From contig NZ_QJTD01000003.1 in NCBI RefSeq assembly GCF_003217215.1, positions 186,001 through 250,000 on the forward strand: DNA of 64,000 nucleotides. The letters are read 5' to 3'. Source of the stretch: Winogradskyella epiphytica (GTDB lineage: Bacteria; Bacteroidota; Bacteroidia; Flavobacteriales; Flavobacteriaceae). The notes under the pieces were generated by a model, which was not told the origin of the DNA, did not search any database, and was given only the letters and a program-made list of their open reading frames with translations. Position 1 is the first letter of the stretch, and each line of letters begins with the position of its first letter. A program made the position numbers and the translations under genes. This document shows, piece after piece, positions 61,464 through 64,000 of the stretch.

Positions 61464-61548
61464 GTCCACTTGAAGCTCAAAAATATAGATTAATAGCTGT
61501 AGTTTTTTTGAAAAAAGGTATTTCTAAGCCTAATTTTTAAACTGTCAA

Positions 61549-62124
61549 CTATAATTTTGAAAGAAATTCAATAAGTTGCTTCACAGCTAAACCACGATGT
61601 CCGATCTTGTTCTTTTCTTCTAATGAAATTTCCGCAAAAGTTTGCTCGTAACCTTCAGCCTTAAACACAGGATCGTAGCCAAATCCGCCTTCACCGTGTT
61701 TCTCGGTAGTAATCTCACCTTTGCATATTCCGGTAAAGGTATGCAGCTCACCATTTAAATGTAAAGCGATGACGGTTTTAAATTGAGCGTTTCGGTTAGA
61801 CTTGTCTTTTAACTCAGTTAATAGTTTTTGAATATTGTCTTCAGAATTGCGCTGAGGTCCGGCATACCGAGCCGAATACACGCCTGGTTCACCATTTAAG
61901 GCGTCAACTTCTAAACCCGTATCATCAGCAAAACAATCATAGCCATAATGCGTTTTTAAATACTCCGCTTTTTGAACCGCATTACCTTCAATCGTGGGTA
62001 GGGTTTCAGGAATATCTTCAGTGCAATCGATATCAGCTAAACTCAATAATGTTATGTTTGGAGGCATTAAAGCCTGAACTTCTTTGAGTTTATTTAAATT
62101 GTTAGTGGCGAAAACAAGTTGCAT
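61549..62124 (-). CDS. rdgB: XTP/dITP pyrophosphatase (RdgB/HAM1)
   Basis: This 191-residue house-cleaning enzyme hydrolyses dITP and XTP to monophosphates. It begins LVFATNNLNKLKEVQALMP, carries the active-site FADDTGLEVDALNGEPGVYSARYAG near residue 65, and has EGGFGYDPVF near 147 and KNKIGHRGLAVKQL near the end. The length matches the family (197 in E. coli). It is monocistronic and lies downstream of nothing on its strand in this window. Confidence 0.96.
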   Translation of the reverse strand: MQLVFATNNLNKLKEVQALMPPNITLLSLADIDCTEDIPETLPTIEGNAVQKAEYLKTHYGYDCFADDTGLEVDALNGEPGVYSARYAGPQRNSEDNIQKLLTELKDKSNRNAQFKTVIALHLNGELHTFTGICKGEITTEKHGEGGFGYDPVFKAEGYEQTFAEISLEEKNKIGHRGLAVKQLIEFLSKL

Positions 62125-62186
62125 AGTTTAGTCTTTATTAATGTATTTTAGCTGTGGTAAAAATAGCAATCTAATTACAGTTCAAA

Positions 62187-63182
62187 TTGTCAAAACAGAT
62201 ATTTTTTAAAAGGTCATTATTCGTGAGGAATGTTATGCTTTTGGTTTTTATGTTTTCCTGTCTAAATCTAAGCGCACAAAACTTGGAGGATTTAGATTCG
62301 CTCTTGGTCGATAGAGATATCGAAAACTATTCAGTGCGTATTATTACGAATTTCAAATCCAATAAATTCAGTATCAATAATCAGGGTTCTAAACTGAGGT
62401 TTGTGCCTAATAATAAGCATGGTTTAGGTTTTGGGGTGGCGAATAGTAAAATGATTGTCGACTTAGCTTTCAATCTTAAAAATCCAAATAAAGAGGAAAC
62501 AAGAAAATTTGATTTGCAAGGCACCACGATTGTCAAAAACCGACATTATGTGAATGCTTATATTCAGTCCTACAAAGGATTTCAGATGAAAAACAATTTT
62601 GAAGAACCCGAAGTGTTTAGAAAAGATATGCGCTCTGTAAATATTGGCTTTAATTATTTATACACCTTAGATGATATAGAGTTTTCATATGCACTACTAA
62701 AAGCTGGATTGGCAGATAAACGTCATGAAAATATTTTTATAACTGGTGGTCTGGGGGTTTTTGGTGGCTATGATTACTTTTCAGCAAAACCTAACCTGCT
62801 TTCTGAAACGGTTAGTCCTTATTTTAACGAAGAGGGAAATATCAAACGCTACAACGGAATATCACTTGGAATTATGGCCGGATTCATCTCGTATTTTAAG
62901 CTTCCAGAAAACATTACAGCCACGTTTAATCTGATGCCAGGAATAGGACTAGCCAATAAAAGAATAACCTTAGAAAACGATAAGTACAGACCATCAAATC
63001 CTATGGTTTATAAGTTGGACTTTTTAGTCGGACTTGGTTATAGCTTTGGTCAATTTTACACAAGTTTAACCTATAGTAATGGATTGACGGCTACGGATTT
63101 TGACAACGATAATAAATACCGATTAAACCTTACCAAAGCTAAATTGGCAATTGGCTACCGATTCAAACGAAAGCCGAAATAG
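62187..63182 (+). CDS. DUF4421 outer-membrane-like protein
   Basis: This 331-residue protein starts at TTG 62187; a GTG at 62223 (319 residues) would give the more compact signal peptide ending NLSAQ. The mature part is beta-rich, with alternating aromatic strands, as in outer-membrane barrels (GLGFGVANSKMIVDLAF, HYVNAYIQSYKGF, LGIMAGFISYFKLPENITAT, VGLGYSFGQFYTSLTYSNG) and matches DUF4421. Function unknown. Monocistronic, followed by 180 bp without a gene. Confidence 0.82.
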   Translation: MSKQIFFKRSLFVRNVMLLVFMFSCLNLSAQNLEDLDSLLVDRDIENYSVRIITNFKSNKFSINNQGSKLRFVPNNKHGLGFGVANSKMIVDLAFNLKNPNKEETRKFDLQGTTIVKNRHYVNAYIQSYKGFQMKNNFEEPEVFRKDMRSVNIGFNYLYTLDDIEFSYALLKAGLADKRHENIFITGGLGVFGGYDYFSAKPNLLSETVSPYFNEEGNIKRYNGISLGIMAGFISYFKLPENITATFNLMPGIGLANKRITLENDKYRPSNPMVYKLDFLVGLGYSFGQFYTSLTYSNGLTATDFDNDNKYRLNLTKAKLAIGYRFKRKPK

Positions 63183-63360
63183 TTGTTTCAAGGATTTCAT
63201 ATTTTAAACAATAGAACGTTCGTGCTTTAAACTTTTTTTTATAGTTGAAACGCTTTGTTTTAGCACAATTTTAAAGATTCTTTATGATATTTATCAGTCA
63301 CTTCCATCAATTAATCTTGTATCTTAGTCAAAAGAATAATTCATTAAAACAAGAAAGATT

Positions 63361-63660
63361 ATGACGGTAAATTTTCAGTACGTAGACATTGATGTAAGTG
63401 AAACACTTTCAGCATTAACAAAAGAGAAATTAGAAAAATTAGCTAATAAATTTGAATTCCTTATTTCAGCCCAAGTATATTTTAAGTTAGATGAAAAAGA
63501 TCATGAAGCAGGTAAAATTTGTAATATAGAATTAAGCTTACCTGGTCCACGAATTTTCGCGACATCTAACGAGAAAAATTACGAAATGGCCATGAACGAA
63601 ACCGTAAACGATTTAACAAGACAACTTAAAAAACGTAAAGAAGTTTATAAAACACATTAA
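63361..63660 (+). CDS. hpf: Ribosome hibernation-promoting factor (HPF/RaiA family, short form)
   Basis: This 99-residue protein has the beta-alpha-beta-beta-beta-alpha pattern of HPF/YfiA (NFQYVDIDVSETLSALTKEK, QVYFKLDEKDHEAGKICNIEL, FATSNEKNYEMAMNETVNDL). It binds the 30S decoding channel and stabilises idle ribosomes in stationary phase. The short form lacks the dimerising C-terminal domain of long HPF. It lies in front of a strong terminator and convergent rlmH. Confidence 0.92.
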   Translation: MTVNFQYVDIDVSETLSALTKEKLEKLANKFEFLISAQVYFKLDEKDHEAGKICNIELSLPGPRIFATSNEKNYEMAMNETVNDLTRQLKKRKEVYKTH

Positions 63661-63669
63661 TACAAGTTG

Positions 63670-63731
63670 ACAGTCGCAGTCCTACTTATTAATAAGCTAT
63701 TAGTCAATAAAAACTGCGACTGTTTTCTTTT
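63670..63731 (+). terminator. Terminator of hpf
   Basis: An 11-bp stem ACAGTCGCAGT (63670-63680) / ACTGCGACTGT (63713-63723) encloses a 32-base loop that contains a second palindrome, CTTATTAATAAG. It is followed by TTTTCTTTTTT. Confidence 0.8.
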
Positions 63732-64000
63732 TTAGCGATGGTGATAAGGCTCATTTCTTAGAATGGTAAAGCCTCTGTACAATTGCTCTATAAAAAACAA
63801 GCGCACCATTTGATGAGAAAAGGTCATCTTAGATAAACCAAGTTTGCCATTGGCTCTTGAATACACCTCGTCTGAAAATCCATAAGGTCCACCAATGACA
63901 AATATTAAAGTTTTTATTCCCGAATTCATGTGTTTTTGTAAATAACCAGAAAAAGCCACAGAATCCATTTGTTTTCCATTTTCATCCAATAGAATTAAGA
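63732..64000 (-). CDS. rlmH: 23S rRNA pseudouridine1915 N3-methyltransferase RlmH, 5' end missing
   Basis: The C-terminal 89 codons of RlmH (about 157 residues in full) are present; the start lies beyond the right edge. FVIGGPYGFSDEVYSRANGK is the SAM-binding SPOUT knot and FSHQMVRLFFIEQLYRGFTI with the terminal NEPYHHR is the family's end. It methylates pseudouridine 1915 in helix 69 of the 23S rRNA. It is convergent with hpf. Confidence 0.93.
   Translation of the reverse strand, partial: LILLDENGKQMDSVAFSGYLQKHMNSGIKTLIFVIGGPYGFSDEVYSRANGKLGLSKMTFSHQMVRLFFIEQLYRGFTILRNEPYHHR

Noticed and set aside
1..64000. CRISPR array, tRNA, rRNA, prophage or insertion sequence
   Set aside because: No regularly spaced repeats, no cloverleaf or rRNA-like segments and no transposase or phage genes were seen.

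Overview
The window is chromosomal DNA of a low-GC marine-type member of the Flavobacteriaceae (phylum Bacteroidota). The evidence is consistent. Several proteins end in type IX secretion (Por) sorting domains. Lipoprotein signal peptides of the Bacteroidota type are common. Families such as DUF4199, DUF4252, DUF4421 and SatD/DUF3307 occur, CarB is of the short 950-residue form, and a DUF5074/BtuG-like propeller lies beside BtuB. Upstream of many genes there is a TAnnTTTG box, often with TTG 15-20 bases further upstream, which is the Bacteroidota sigma promoter pattern. I see no rRNA, tRNA, CRISPR array, phage or insertion sequence. Two gene fragments run off the window: an acyl-CoA synthetase on the left and rlmH on the right.

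Layout. 1-11.5 kb (mostly minus strand): acyl-CoA synthetase, purL, a secreted endonuclease I, an RsmB-like rRNA methylase, a BNR-repeat lipoprotein, and an ECF sigma / membrane anti-sigma-like / LTxxQ-like periplasmic protein trio. 11.6-11.74 kb: a promoter, a short untranslated segment and a terminator that together look like a small RNA gene. 11.7-17 kb: a minus-strand cluster of MsbA-like exporter, phosphohexomutase, GT2 glycosyltransferase and DUF4199 protein. 17-26.8 kb: rpmE (type B), a GlmU-like nucleotidyltransferase, a PD40 propeller protein, a peptide-binding lipoprotein, mtaB, a GNAT-like small protein, an alpha/beta hydrolase, a lytic transglycosylase, cardiolipin synthase and a TPR membrane protein. 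27-32.7 kb: rpmH, carB, a tiny T9SS cargo, and an overlapping operon satD-like / DUF3307 / thioesterase preceded by three evenly spaced dyads. 32.7-36.6 kb: rmuC, SCO1-like and TPR lipoproteins. 36.8-43.2 kb: a vitamin B12 uptake locus, with btuFCD on the minus strand diverging from a cobalamin riboswitch, btuB and a BtuG-like surface lipoprotein on the plus strand. 43.3-50.9 kb: S41 peptidase, a second ECF sigma / anti-sigma / two DUF4252 proteins, purB with a HEAT-like neighbour, and a glycosyltransferase. 51-54 kb: a frameshifted leucine-rich-repeat T9SS protein, then a 1-kb 'empty' stretch that actually holds two isoleucine-rich leader peptides, each followed by a terminator, in front of ilvE. 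54-64 kb: membrane and lipocalin-like proteins, a sirtuin, a TPR protein, trmH-like, a CarboxypepD_reg protein, a DEAD-box helicase with a structured leader, an intergenic palindromic repeat, rdgB, a DUF4421 protein, hpf/raiA-like and rlmH.

Most notable. (1) Tandem isoleucine attenuators control a stand-alone ilvE. The second has a near-perfect antiterminator that begins exactly at the leader stop codon. (2) Three dyads TATCAC-N8-GTGATA, centred exactly 28 bp apart, overlay the satD-like promoter; satD encodes an HTH and is probably autoregulated. (3) A candidate small RNA lies at about 11.65-11.74 kb. (4) A one-base deletion in a T run removes the signal peptide of the LRR protein. (5) A riboswitch-controlled BtuB-BtuG pair diverges from btuFCD, which has no visible riboswitch.

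All calls were made by reading the sequence; no database search was run. Family names rest on motif recognition, and regulatory structures rest on base pairing that I traced by hand.
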